From Membranipora membranacea (lineage: Eukaryota; Bryozoa; Gymnolaemata; Cheilostomatida; Membraniporidae): 64,000 nt of DNA. Below are positions 53,101-63,723 of this stretch, piece after piece; position 1 is the stretch's first letter; each line of letters begins with the position of its first letter. The translations under genes were made by a program, and so were the position numbers. The notes beneath the pieces were generated by a model that was not told the DNA's origin, ran no database searches, and worked only from the letters and a program-made list of their open reading frames with translations. The DNA is taken from the NCBI GenBank assembly GCA_914767715.1, contig OU612071.1, forward strand, positions 16,302,948 to 16,366,947. The letters run 5' to 3'.

Positions 53101-53297
53101 GTCATTGAGAACCTCAAAACAGAGTTTCAAGCGTTTCTAAGCGAGTAAAGAATTCTGCCCAATTATTGGCTAATTTCCCCAGGACCATACCTATCCATTT
53201 TTGTTGATTTCTTGCATAATACCTCGATAGAAGATGCATCGTCACAGGGAGCTAATATTAAATATGAGATATAGGGACGTCATTGCGAACTTCAATA
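50179..53297 (+). repeat. 3,119-bp segmental unit, copy 2
   Basis: Tandem copy of the previous unit. Truncated-monomer junctions are near 51,252, 51,854, 52,099 and 52,879, each 3,119 bp after its partner. 3,119 minus 4 x 68 is 2,847, which is 16 x 178 minus 1, so the unit is 16 full and 4 truncated monomers. Confidence 0.87.
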
Positions 53298-53339
53298 CAG
53301 AGTTTCAAACCTTTCTAAGCTAGTAAAGAATTCTGCCCA

Positions 53340-54472
53340 ATTATTGGCTATTTTCCCCAGGACCGTACCTATCCATTTTTGTAGATTTCTTGCAACACAC
53401 CTGGATCGAAAACGCATCGTCACAGGGAGCTAATATTTTAGATGAGATATAGGGACGTCATTGCGAACTTCAAAACAGAGTTTCAAACGTTTCTAAGATA
53501 GTAAAGATTTCTGCCCAATTATTGGCTAATTTCCCCAGGACCGTACCTATCGATTTTGTCGATTTTTTGCAAAATACCTAGATCGAAAACGCATCGTCAC
53601 AGGGAGCTAATATTTTAGATGAGATATAGGGACGTTATTGCGAACTTCAAAACAGAGTTTCAAACGTTTCTAAGCTAGTAAAGAATTCTGCCCAATTATT
53701 GGCTATTTTCCCCAGGACCGTACCTATCGATTTTTGTCTATTTTTGCAAAATTCCTAGATAGAAAACGCATCGTAACAGGGAGCTAATATTTTAGATGAG
53801 ATATAGGGACGTCATTGCGAACTTCAAAACAGAGCCCATCGTCACAGGGAGCTAATATTTTAGATGAGATATAAAGACATCATTGCGAACCTCAAAAGAG
53901 AGTTTCAAGCGTTTCTAAGCTAGTAAAGAATTCTGCCCAATTATTGGCTAATTTCCCCAGGACCGTACCTATCGATTTTGTCGATTTTTTGCATAATACC
54001 TAGATCATAAACACATCGTCACAGGGAGCCAATATTTTAGATGAGATATAGGGACGTCATTGCGAACTTCAAAACAGAGTTTCAAACGTTTCTAAGCTAG
54101 TAAAGAATTCTGCCCAATTATTGGCTAATTTCCCCAGGACCGTACCTATCCATTTTTGTTGATTTCTTGCAAAATACCTCGATAGAAGATGCATCGTCAC
54201 AGGGAGCTAATATTAAATATGAGATATAGGGACATCATTGCGAACTTCAATACAGAGTTTCAAACATTTCTAAGCGAGTAAAGATTTCTGCCCAATTATT
54301 GGCTAATTTCCCCAGGACCGTACCTATCCATTTTTGTTGATTTCTTGCAAAATACCTCGATAGAAGATGCATCGTCACAGGGAGCTAATATTAAATATGA
54401 GATATAGGGACGTCATTGCGAACTTCAAAACAGAGTTTCAAACGTTTCTAAGCTAGTGAAGGATTCTGCCCA
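53340..54472 (+). repeat. 1,133-bp segmental unit, copy 1
   Basis: Six full monomers and one 68-bp unit (1,133 - 68 = 6 x 178 - 3). Markers are AAGATAGTAAAGATTT (about 53,497 and 54,630), CGATTTTGTCGATTTTTTGC, GTCTATTTTTGCAAAATTCC and the truncated junction at 53,834 and 54,967. Confidence 0.86.
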
Positions 54473-55615
54473 ATTATTGGCTATTTTCCCCAGGACCGTA
54501 CCTATCCATTTTTGTAGATTTCTTGCAACACACCTGGATCGAAAACGCATCGTCACAGGGAGCTAATATTTTAGATGAGATATAGGGACGTCATTGCGAA
54601 CTTCAAAACAGAGTTTCAAACGTTTCTAAGATAGTAAAGATTTCTGCCCAATTATTGGCTAATTTCCCCAGGACCGTACCTATCGATTTTGTCGATTTTT
54701 TGCAAAATACCTAGATCGAAAACGCATCGTCACAGGGAGCTAATATTTTAGATGAGATATAGGGACGTTATTGCGAACTTCAAAACAGAGTTTCAAACGT
54801 TTCTAAGCTAGTAAAGAATTCTGCCCAATTATTGGCTATTTTCCCCAGGACCGTACCTATCGATTTTTGTCTATTTTTGCAAAATTCCTAGATAGAAAAC
54901 GCATCGTAACAGGGAGCTAATATTTTAGATGAGATATAGGGACGTCATTGCGAACTTCAAAACAGAGCCCATCGTCACAGGGAGCTAATATTTTAGATGA
55001 GATATAAAGACATCATTGCGAACCTCAAAAGAGAGTTTCAAGCGTTTCTAAGCTAGTAAAGAATTCTGCCCAATTATTGGCTAATTTCCCCAGGACCGTA
55101 CCTATCGATTTTGTCGATTTTTTGCATAATACCTAGATCATAAACACATCGTCACAGGGAGCCAATATTTTAGATGAGATATAGGGACGTCATTGCGAAC
55201 TTCAAAACAGAGTTTCAAACGTTTCTAAGCTAGTAAAGAATTCTGCCCAATTATTGGCTAATTTCCCCAGGACCGTACCTATCCATTTTTGTTGATTTCT
55301 TGCAAAATACCTCGATAGAAGATGCATCGTCACAGGGAGCTAATATTAAATATGAGATATAGGGACATCATTGCGAACTTCAATACAGAGTTTCAAACAT
55401 TTCTAAGCGAGTAAAGATTTCTGCCCAATTATTGGCTAATTTCCCCAGGACCGTACCTATCCATTTTTGTTGATTTCTTGCAAAATACCTCGATAGAAGA
55501 TGCATCGTCACAGGGAGCTAATATTAAATATGAGATATAGGGACGTCATTGCGAACTTCAAAACAGAGTTTCAAACGTTTCTAAGCTAGTGAAGGATTCT
55601 GCCCAATTATTGGCT
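54473..55615 (+). repeat. 1,133-bp segmental unit, copy 2
   Basis: Tandem copy of 53340-54472 that I could not distinguish over most of its length. A third, partial copy follows at about 55.94-56.4 kb at an offset of 1,311 bp (1,133 + 178), so one extra monomer sits between. Confidence 0.86.
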
Positions 55616-56879
55616 AAGTTCCCCAGGACCGTACCGATCGATTTTTGTCGATTTTTTACAAAATACCTAGATCGAAAACGCATCGCCACAGGGAGCCAAT
55701 ATTTTAGATGAGATATAGGGACGTCATTGCGAACTTCAAAACAGAGTTTCAAACGTTTCTAAGCTAGTAAAGAATTCTGCCCAATTATTGGCTATTTTCC
55801 CCAGGACCGTACCTATCGATTTTTGTCGATTTCTTGCAAAACACCTAGATCGAGAACGCATCGTCACAGGGAGCTAATATTTTAGATGAGATATAGGGAC
55901 GTCATTGCGAACCTCAAAACAGAGTTTCAAGCGTTTCTAAGCTAGTAAAGATTTCTGCCCAATTATTGGCTAATTTCCCCAGGACCGTACCTATCGATTT
56001 TGTCGATTTTTTGCAAAATACCTAGATCGAAAACGCATCGTCACAGGGAGCTAATATTTTAGATGAGATATAGGGACGTTATTGCGAACTTCAAAACAGA
56101 GTTTCAAACGTTTCTAAGCTAGTAAAGAATTCTGCCCAATTATTGGCTATTTTCCCCAGGACCGTACCTATCGATTTTTGTCTATTTTTGCAAAATTCCT
56201 AGATAGAAAACGCATCGTAACAGGGAGCTAATATTTTAGATGAGATATAGGGACGTCATTGCGAACTTCAAAACAGAGCCCATCGTCACAGGGAGCTAAT
56301 ATTTTAGATGAGATATAAAGACATCATTGCGAACCTCAAAAGAGAGTTTCAAGCGTTTCTAAGCTAGTAAAGAATTCTGCCCAATTATTGGCTAATTTCC
56401 CCAGGACCGTACCTATCGATTTTTGTCGATTTCTTGCAAAATACCTCGATAGAAGATGCATCGTCACAGGGAGCTAATATTAAATATGAGATATAGGGAC
56501 ATCATTGCGAACTTCAATACAGAGTTTCAAACCTTTCTAAGCGAGTAAAGATTTCTGCCCAATTATTGGCTAATTTCCCCAGGACCGTACCTATCCATTT
56601 TTGTTGATTTCTTGCAAAATACCTCGATAGAAGATGCATCGTCACAGGGAGCTAATATTAAATATGAGATATAGGGACATCATTGCGAACTTCAATACAG
56701 AGTTTCAAACCTTTCTAAGCGAGTAAAGATTTCTGCCCAATTATTGGCTAATTTCCCCAGGACCGTACCTATCCATTTTTGTTGATTTCTTGCAAAATAC
56801 CTCGATAGAAGATGCATTGTCACAGGGAGCTAATGTTAAATATGAGATATAGGGACGTCATTGCGAACTTCAAAACAGA
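55616..56879 (+). repeat. Mosaic of AGATCG and TTAAATATG monomers
   Basis: Includes the partial third copy of the 1,133-bp unit (truncated junction at 56,279), then three successive monomers with CCTCGATAGAAGATGC and TAATATTAAATATGAG. The stretch from 55,558 recurs from 59,740 at an offset of 4,182 bp (22 full and 4 truncated monomers, less 6 bp). Confidence 0.82.
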
Positions 56880-58085
56880 GTTTCAAACGTTTCTAAGCTA
56901 GTAAAGAATTCTGCCCAATTATTGGCTATTTTCCCCAGGACCGTACCTATCGATTTTTGTCGAATTTTTGCAAAATACCTAGATCGAAAACGCATCGTCA
57001 CAGGGAGCCAATATTTTAGATGAGATATAGGGATGTCATTGCGAACTTCAAAACAGAGCCCATCGTCACAGGGAGCTAATATTTTAGATGAGATATATAG
57101 ACATCATTGCGAACCTCAAAACAGAGTTTCAAGCGTTTCTAAGCTAGGAAAGAATTCTGCCCAATTATTGGCTAATTTCCCCAGGACCGTACCTATCGAT
57201 TTTTGTCGATTTTTTGCAAAATACCTTGATAGAACACGCATCGTAACAGGGAGCTAATATTTTAGATGAGATATAGGGATGTCATTGCGAACTTCAAAAC
57301 AGAGCCAATCGTCAGAGGGAGCTAATATTTTAGATGAGATATAGAGACATCATTGCGAACTTCAAAACAGAGTTTCAAGCGTTTCTAAGCTAGTAAAGAA
57401 TTTTGCCCAATTATTGGCTATTTTCCCGAGGACCGTACCTATCGATTTTTGTCGATATCTTGCAAAATACCTTGATAGAAAACGCATTGTTACAGGGAGC
57501 TAATATTTTAGATGAGATATAGAGACATCATTGCGAACCTCAAAACAGAGTTTCACGCGTTTCTAAGCGAGTAAAGAATTCTGCCCAATTATTGGCTAAT
57601 ATCCGCAGGACCGTACCTATCGATTTTTGTAGATTTTTTGCAAAGTACCTAGATCGAAAACGCATCGTCACAGGGAGCTAATATTTTATATGAGATATAG
57701 GGACGTCATTGAGAACCTCAAAACAGAGTTTCAAGCGTTTCTAAGCGAGTAAAGAATTCTGCCCAATTATTGGCTAATTTCCCCAGGACCATACCTATCC
57801 ATTTTTGTTGATTTCTTGCATAATACCTCGATAGAAGATGCATCGTCACAGGGAGCTAATATTAAATATGAGATATAGGGACGTCATTGCGAACTTCAAT
57901 ACAGAGTTTCAAACCTTTCTAAGCTAGTAAAGAATTCTGCCCAATTATTGGCTATTTTCCCCAGGACCGTACCTATCCATTTTTGTAGATTTCTTGCAAC
58001 ACACCTGGATCGAAAACGCATCGTCACAGGGAGCTAATATTTTAGATGAGATATAGGGACGTCATTGCGAACTTCAAAACAGAGT
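56880..58085 (+). repeat. Third copy of the 51.7-52.9 kb segment
   Basis: Matches 51,675-52,880 at an offset of 5,206 bp, including two truncated units (junctions 57,060 and 57,304). It ends where GAGTTTCAAACG here replaces GAGCCCATCG. Together with 48.5-49.7 kb this makes three copies of the same block. Confidence 0.84.
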
Positions 58086-60517
58086 TTCAAACGTTTCTAA
58101 GATAGTAAAGAATTCTGCCCAATTATTGGCTATTTTCCCCAGGACCGTACCTATCGATTTTTGTCGATTTCTTGCAAAACACCTAGATCGAGAACGCATC
58201 GTCAGAGGGAGCTAATATTTTAGATGAGATATAGGGACGTCATTGCGAACTTCAAAACAGAGTTTCAAATGTTTCTAAGCTAGTAAAGAATTCTGCCCAA
58301 TTATTGGCTATTTTCCCCAGGACCGTACCTATCGTTTTTTGTCGATTTCTTGCAAAACACCTAGATCGAAAACGCATCGTCACAGGGAGCTAATATTTTA
58401 GATGGGATATAGAGACATCATTGCGAACCTCAAAACAGAGTTTCAAGCGTTTCTAAGCTAGTAAAGATTTCTGCCCAATTATTGGCTAATTTCCCCAGGA
58501 CCGTACCTATTGATTTTGTCAATTTTTTGCAAAATACCTACATCGAAACCGCATCGTCACAGGGAGCTAATATTTTAGATGAGATATAGGGACGTTATTG
58601 CGAACTTCAAAACAGAGTTTCAAACGTTTCTAAGCTAGTAAAGAATTCTGCCCAATTATTGGCTATTTTCCCCAGGACCGTACCTATCGATTTTTGTCTA
58701 TTTTTGCAAAATTCCTAGATAGAAAACGCATCGTAACAGGGAGCTAATATTTTAGATGAGATATAGGGACGTCATTGCGAACTTCAAAACAGAGTTTCAA
58801 GCGTTTCTAAGCGAGTAAAGATTTCTGCCCAATTATTGGCTAATTTCCCCAGGACCGTACCTATCCATTTTTGTTGATTTCTTGCAAAATACCTCGATAG
58901 AAGATGCATCGTCACAGGGAGCTAATATTAAATATGAGATATAGGGACGTCATTGCGAACTTCAATACAGAGTTTCAAGCGATTCTAAGCTAGCAAAGAA
59001 TTCTGCCCAATTATTGGCTAAGTTCCCCAGGACCGTACCTATCGATTTTGTCGATTTTTTGCAAAATACCTAGATCGAAAACGCATCGTCACAGGGAGCT
59101 AATATTTTAGATGAGATATAGAGATGTCATTGCGAACTTCAAAACAGAGTTTCAAACGTTTCTAAGCTAGTAAAGAATTCTGCCAAATTATTGGCTATTT
59201 TCCCCAGGACCGTACCTATCGATTTTTGTCTATTTTTGCAAAATTCCTAGATAGAAAACGCATCGTAACAGGGAGCTAATATTTTAGATGAGATATAGGG
59301 ACGTCATTGCGAACTTCAAAACAGAGCCCATCGTCACAGGGAGCTAATATTTTAGATGAGATATAAAGACATCATTGCGAACCTCAAAAGAGAGTTTCAA
59401 GCGTTTCTAAGCTAGTAAAGAATTCTGCCCAATTATTGGCTAATTTCCCCAGGACCGTACCTATCCATTTTTGTTGATTTCTTGCAAAATACCTCGATAG
59501 AAGATGCATCGTCACAGGGAGCTAATATTAAATATGAGATATAGGGACATCATTGCGAACTTCAATACAGAGTTTCAAACCTTTCTAAGCGAGTAAAGAT
59601 TTCTGCCCAATTATTGGCTAATTTCCCCAGGACCGTACCTATCCATTTTTGTTGATTTCTTGCAAATAACCTCGATAGAAGATGCATCGTCACAGGGAGC
59701 TAATATTAAATATGAGATATAGGGACGTCATTGCGAACTTCAAAACAGAGTTTCAAACGTTTCTAAGCTAGTGAAGGATTCTGCCCAATTATTGGCTAAG
59801 TTCCCCAGGACCGTACCGATCGATTTTTGTCGATTTTTTACAAAATACCTAGATCGAAAACGCATCGCCACAGGGAGCCAATATTTTAGATGAGATATAG
59901 GGACGTCATTGCGAACTTCTAAACAGAGTTTCAAACGTTTCTAAGCTAGTAAAGAATTCTGCCCAATTATTGGCTATTTTCCCCAGGACCGTACCTATCG
60001 ATTTTTGTCGAGTTTTTGCAAAATACATAGATCGAGAACGCATCGTCACAGGGAGCTAATATTTTAGATGAGATATAGAGACATCATTGCGAACCTCAAA
60101 ACAGAGTTCCAAGCGTTTCTAAGCTAGTAAAGAATTCTGCCCAATTATTGGCTAATTTCCCCAGGACCGTACCTATCGATTTTGTCGATTTTTTGCAAAA
60201 TACCTAGATCGAAAACGCATCGTCACAGGGAGCTAATATTTTAGATGAGATATAGGGACGTTATTGCGAACTTCAAAACAGAGTTTCAAACGTTTCTAAG
60301 CTAGTAAAGAATTCTGCCCAATTATTGGCTATTTTCCCCAGGACCGTACCTATCGATTTTTGTCTATTTTTGCAAAATTCCTAGATAGACAACGCATCGT
60401 AACAGGGAGCTAATATTTTAGATGAGATATAGGGACGTCATTGCGAACTTCAAAACAGAGCCCATCGTCACAGGGAGCTAATATTTTAGATGAGATATAA
60501 AGACATCATTGCGAACC
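58086..60517 (+). repeat. Mosaic satellite section
   Basis: Monomers of the AACACCTAGATCGAGAACG, GTCTATTTTTGC, CGATTTTGTCG and TTAAATATGAG classes in new combinations, with truncated units at 59,328 and 60,461. The 59,740-60,517 part repeats 55,558-56,335 at 4,182 bp. No unique sequence. Confidence 0.82.
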
Positions 60518-63500
60518 TCAAAAGAGAGTTTCAAGCGTTTCTAAGCTAGTAAAGAATTCTGCCCAATTATTGGCTAATTTCCCCAGGACCGTACCTATCG
60601 ATTTTTGTCGATTTTTTGCATAATACCTAGATCGAAAACACATCGTCACAGGGAGCCAATATTTTAGATGAGATATAGGGACGTCATTGCGAACTTCAAA
60701 ACAGAGTTTCATACGTTTCTAAGCTAGTGAAGAATTCTGCCCAATTATTGGCTAAGTTCCCCAGGACCGTACCGATCGATTTTTGTCGATTTTTTGCAAA
60801 ATACCTAGATCGAAAACGCATCGCCACAGGGAGCCAATATTTTAGATGAGATATAGGGACGTCATTGCGAACTTCAAAACAGAGTTTCAAACGTTTCTAA
60901 GCTAGTAAAGAATTCTGCCCAATTATTGGCTAATTTCCCCAGGACCATACCTATCGATTTTTGTCGAGTTTTTGCAAAATACCTAGATCGAAAACGCATC
61001 GTCACAGGGAACCAATATTTTAGATGAGATATAGGGACGTCATTGCGAACTTCAAAACATAGTTTCAAACGTTTCTAAGCTAGTAAAGAATTCTGCCCAA
61101 TTATTGGCTAAGTTCCCCAGGACCGTACCTATCGATTTTGTCGATTTTTTGCAAAATACCTAGATCGAAAACACATCAACACAGGGAGCTAATATTTTTG
61201 ATGAGATATAGGGACGTCATTGCGAACTTCAAAACAGAGTTTCAAACGTTTATAAGCTAGTAAAGAATTCTGCCCAATTATTGGCTAAGTTCCCCAGGAG
61301 CGTACCTATCGATTTTTGTCGATTTTTTGCAAAATTCCTAGATAGAAAACGCATCGTAACAGGGAGCTAATTATTTAGATGAGATATAGGGACGCCATTG
61401 CGAACTTCAAAACAGAGCCCATCGTCACAGGGAGCTAATATTTTAGATGAGATATAGAGACATCATTGCGAACCTCAAAACAGAGTTTCAAGCGTTTCTA
61501 AGCTGGTAAAGAATTCTGCCCAGTTATTGGCTAATTTCCCCAGGACCGTACCTATTGATTTTTGTCGATTTTTTGCAAAATACCTAGATCGAAAACGCAT
61601 CGTCACAGGGAGCCAATATTTTAGATGAGATATAGGGACGTCATTGCGAACTTCAAAACAGAGTTTCAACCGTTTCTAAGCTAGTAAAGAATTCTGCCCA
61701 ATTATTGGCTAATTTCCCCAGGACCGTACCTATTGATTTTTGTCGATTTTTTGCAAAATACCTAGATCGAAAACGCATCGTCACAGGGAGCCAATATTTT
61801 AGATGAGATTTAGGGACGTCATTGCGAACTTCAAAACAGAGTTTCAAACGTATCTAAGCTAGTGAAGAATTCTGCCCAATTATTGGCTAAGTTCCCCAGG
61901 ACCGTACCTATCGATTTTTGTCGAATTTTTGCAAAATACCTAGATCGAAAACGCATCGTCACAGGGAGCCAATATTTTAGATGAGATATAGGGACGTCAT
62001 TGCAAACTTCAAAACAGAGTCTCAAACGTTTCTAAGCTAGTAAAGAATTCTGCCCAATTATTGGCTAATTTCCCCAGGACCGTACCTATCGATTTTTGTC
62101 GATTTTTTGCAAAATACCTAGATCGAAAACGCATCGTCACAGGGAGCCAATATTTTAGATGAGATATAGGGACGTCATTGCGAACTTCAAAACAGAGTTT
62201 CAAACGTTTCTAAGCTAGTGAAGAATTCTGCCCAATTATTGGCTAAGTTCCCCAGGACCGTACCTATCGATTTTTGTCGATTTTTTGCAAAATACCTAGA
62301 TCGAAAACGCATCGTCACAGGGAGCTAATATTTTAGATGAGATATAGGGGCGTCATTGCGAACTTCAAAACAGAGTTTAAAACGTTTCTAAGCTAGTGAA
62401 GAATTCTGCCCAATTATTGGCTAAGTTCCCCAGGACCGTACCTATCGATTTTTGGCGATTTTTTGCAAAATACCTAGATCGAAAACGCATCGTCACAGGG
62501 AGCTAATATTTTAGATGAGATATAGGGACGTCATTGCGAACTTCAAAACAGAGTTTCAAACGTTTCTAAGCTAGTGAAGAATTCTGCCCAATTATTGGCT
62601 GAGTTCCCCCGGACCGTACCTATCGACTTTTGTCGATTTTTTGCAAAATACCTAGATCGAAAACGCATCGTCACAGGGAGCCAATATTTTAGATGAGATA
62701 TAGGAACGTCATTGCGAACTTCAAAACAGAGTTTCAAACGTTTCTAAGCTAGTGAAGAATTCTGCCCAAATATTGGCTAAGTTCCCCAGGACCGTACCTA
62801 TCGATTTTTGTTGATTTTTTGCAAAATACCTAGATCGAAAACGCATCGTCACAGGGAGCTAATATTTTAGATGAGATATAGGGACGTCATTGCAAACTTC
62901 AAAACAGAGTTTCAAACGTTTCTAAGCTAGTAAAGAATTTTGCCCAATTATTGGCTATTTTCCCCAGGACCGTACCTATCGATTTTTGTCGATTTCTTGC
63001 AAAATACCTAGATAGAATATGAATCGTCACAGGGAGCTAATATTTTATATGAGATATAGGGACGTCATTGCGAACCTCAAAACAGAGTTTCAAACCTTTC
63101 TTAGCTAGTAAAGAATTCTGCCCAATTATTGGCTAATTTCCCCAGGACCGTACCTATCCAATTTTGTTGATTTCTTGCAAAATACCTCGATAGAAGATGC
63201 ATTGTCACAGGGAGCTAATATTAAATATGAGATATAGGGACGTCATTGCGAACTTCAAAACAGAGTTTCAAACGTTTCTAAGCTAGTAAAGAATTCTGCC
63301 CAATTATTGGCTAATTTCCCCAGGACCATACCTATCGATTTTTGTCGAGTTTTTGCAAAATACCTAGATCGAAAACGCATCGTCACAGGGAACCAATATT
63401 TTAGATGAGACATAGGGACGTCATTGCGAACTTCAAAACATAGTTTCAAACGTTTCTAAGCTAGTAAAGAATTCTGCCCAATTATTGGCTAAGTTCCCCA

Positions 63501-63640
63501 GGACCGTACCTATCGATTTTGTCGATTTTTTGCAAAATACCTAGATCGAAAACACATCAACACAGGGAGCTAATATTTTTGATGAGATATAGGGACGTCA
63601 TTGCGAACTTCAAAACAGAGTTTCAAACGTATCTAAGCTA
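60518..63640 (+). repeat. Near-regular 178-bp monomer run
   Basis: Mostly single-type monomers (AGATCGAAAACGC, GTCGATTTTTTGC, GGGAGCCAATATT) at strict 178-bp spacing, for example unit starts at 61475, 61653, 61831 and 62009. There is only one truncated unit (junction 61,418). The part at 60,874-61,250 recurs at 63,255-63,631 (offset 2,381 bp), marked by GGGAACCAATATT and CACATCAACACAGGG. This is the least HOR-like stretch of the window. Confidence 0.84.
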
Positions 63641-63723
63641 GTGAAGAATTCTGCCCAATTATTGGCTAATTTCCCCAGGACCGTACCTATCGATTTTTGT
63701 CGATTTTTTGCAAAATACCTTGA

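Noticed and set aside
48708-57257. Three identical 74-codon plus-strand frames at 48,708, 51,827 and 57,033
   Set aside because: They start at a GATGTC variant with a true ATG and cross a 68-bp truncated unit, which shifts the frame. Their identity follows from the 3,119- and 5,206-bp duplications, not from protein selection.
18842-63449. Repeated 64- to 69-codon minus-strand frames as a small protein family
   Set aside because: They are monomer-length frames in satellite DNA, mostly with TTG starts, ended by the frame shift built into a 178-bp unit. No ribosome binding site, promoter or codon-level conservation is visible, and the copies vary like the rest of the monomer.
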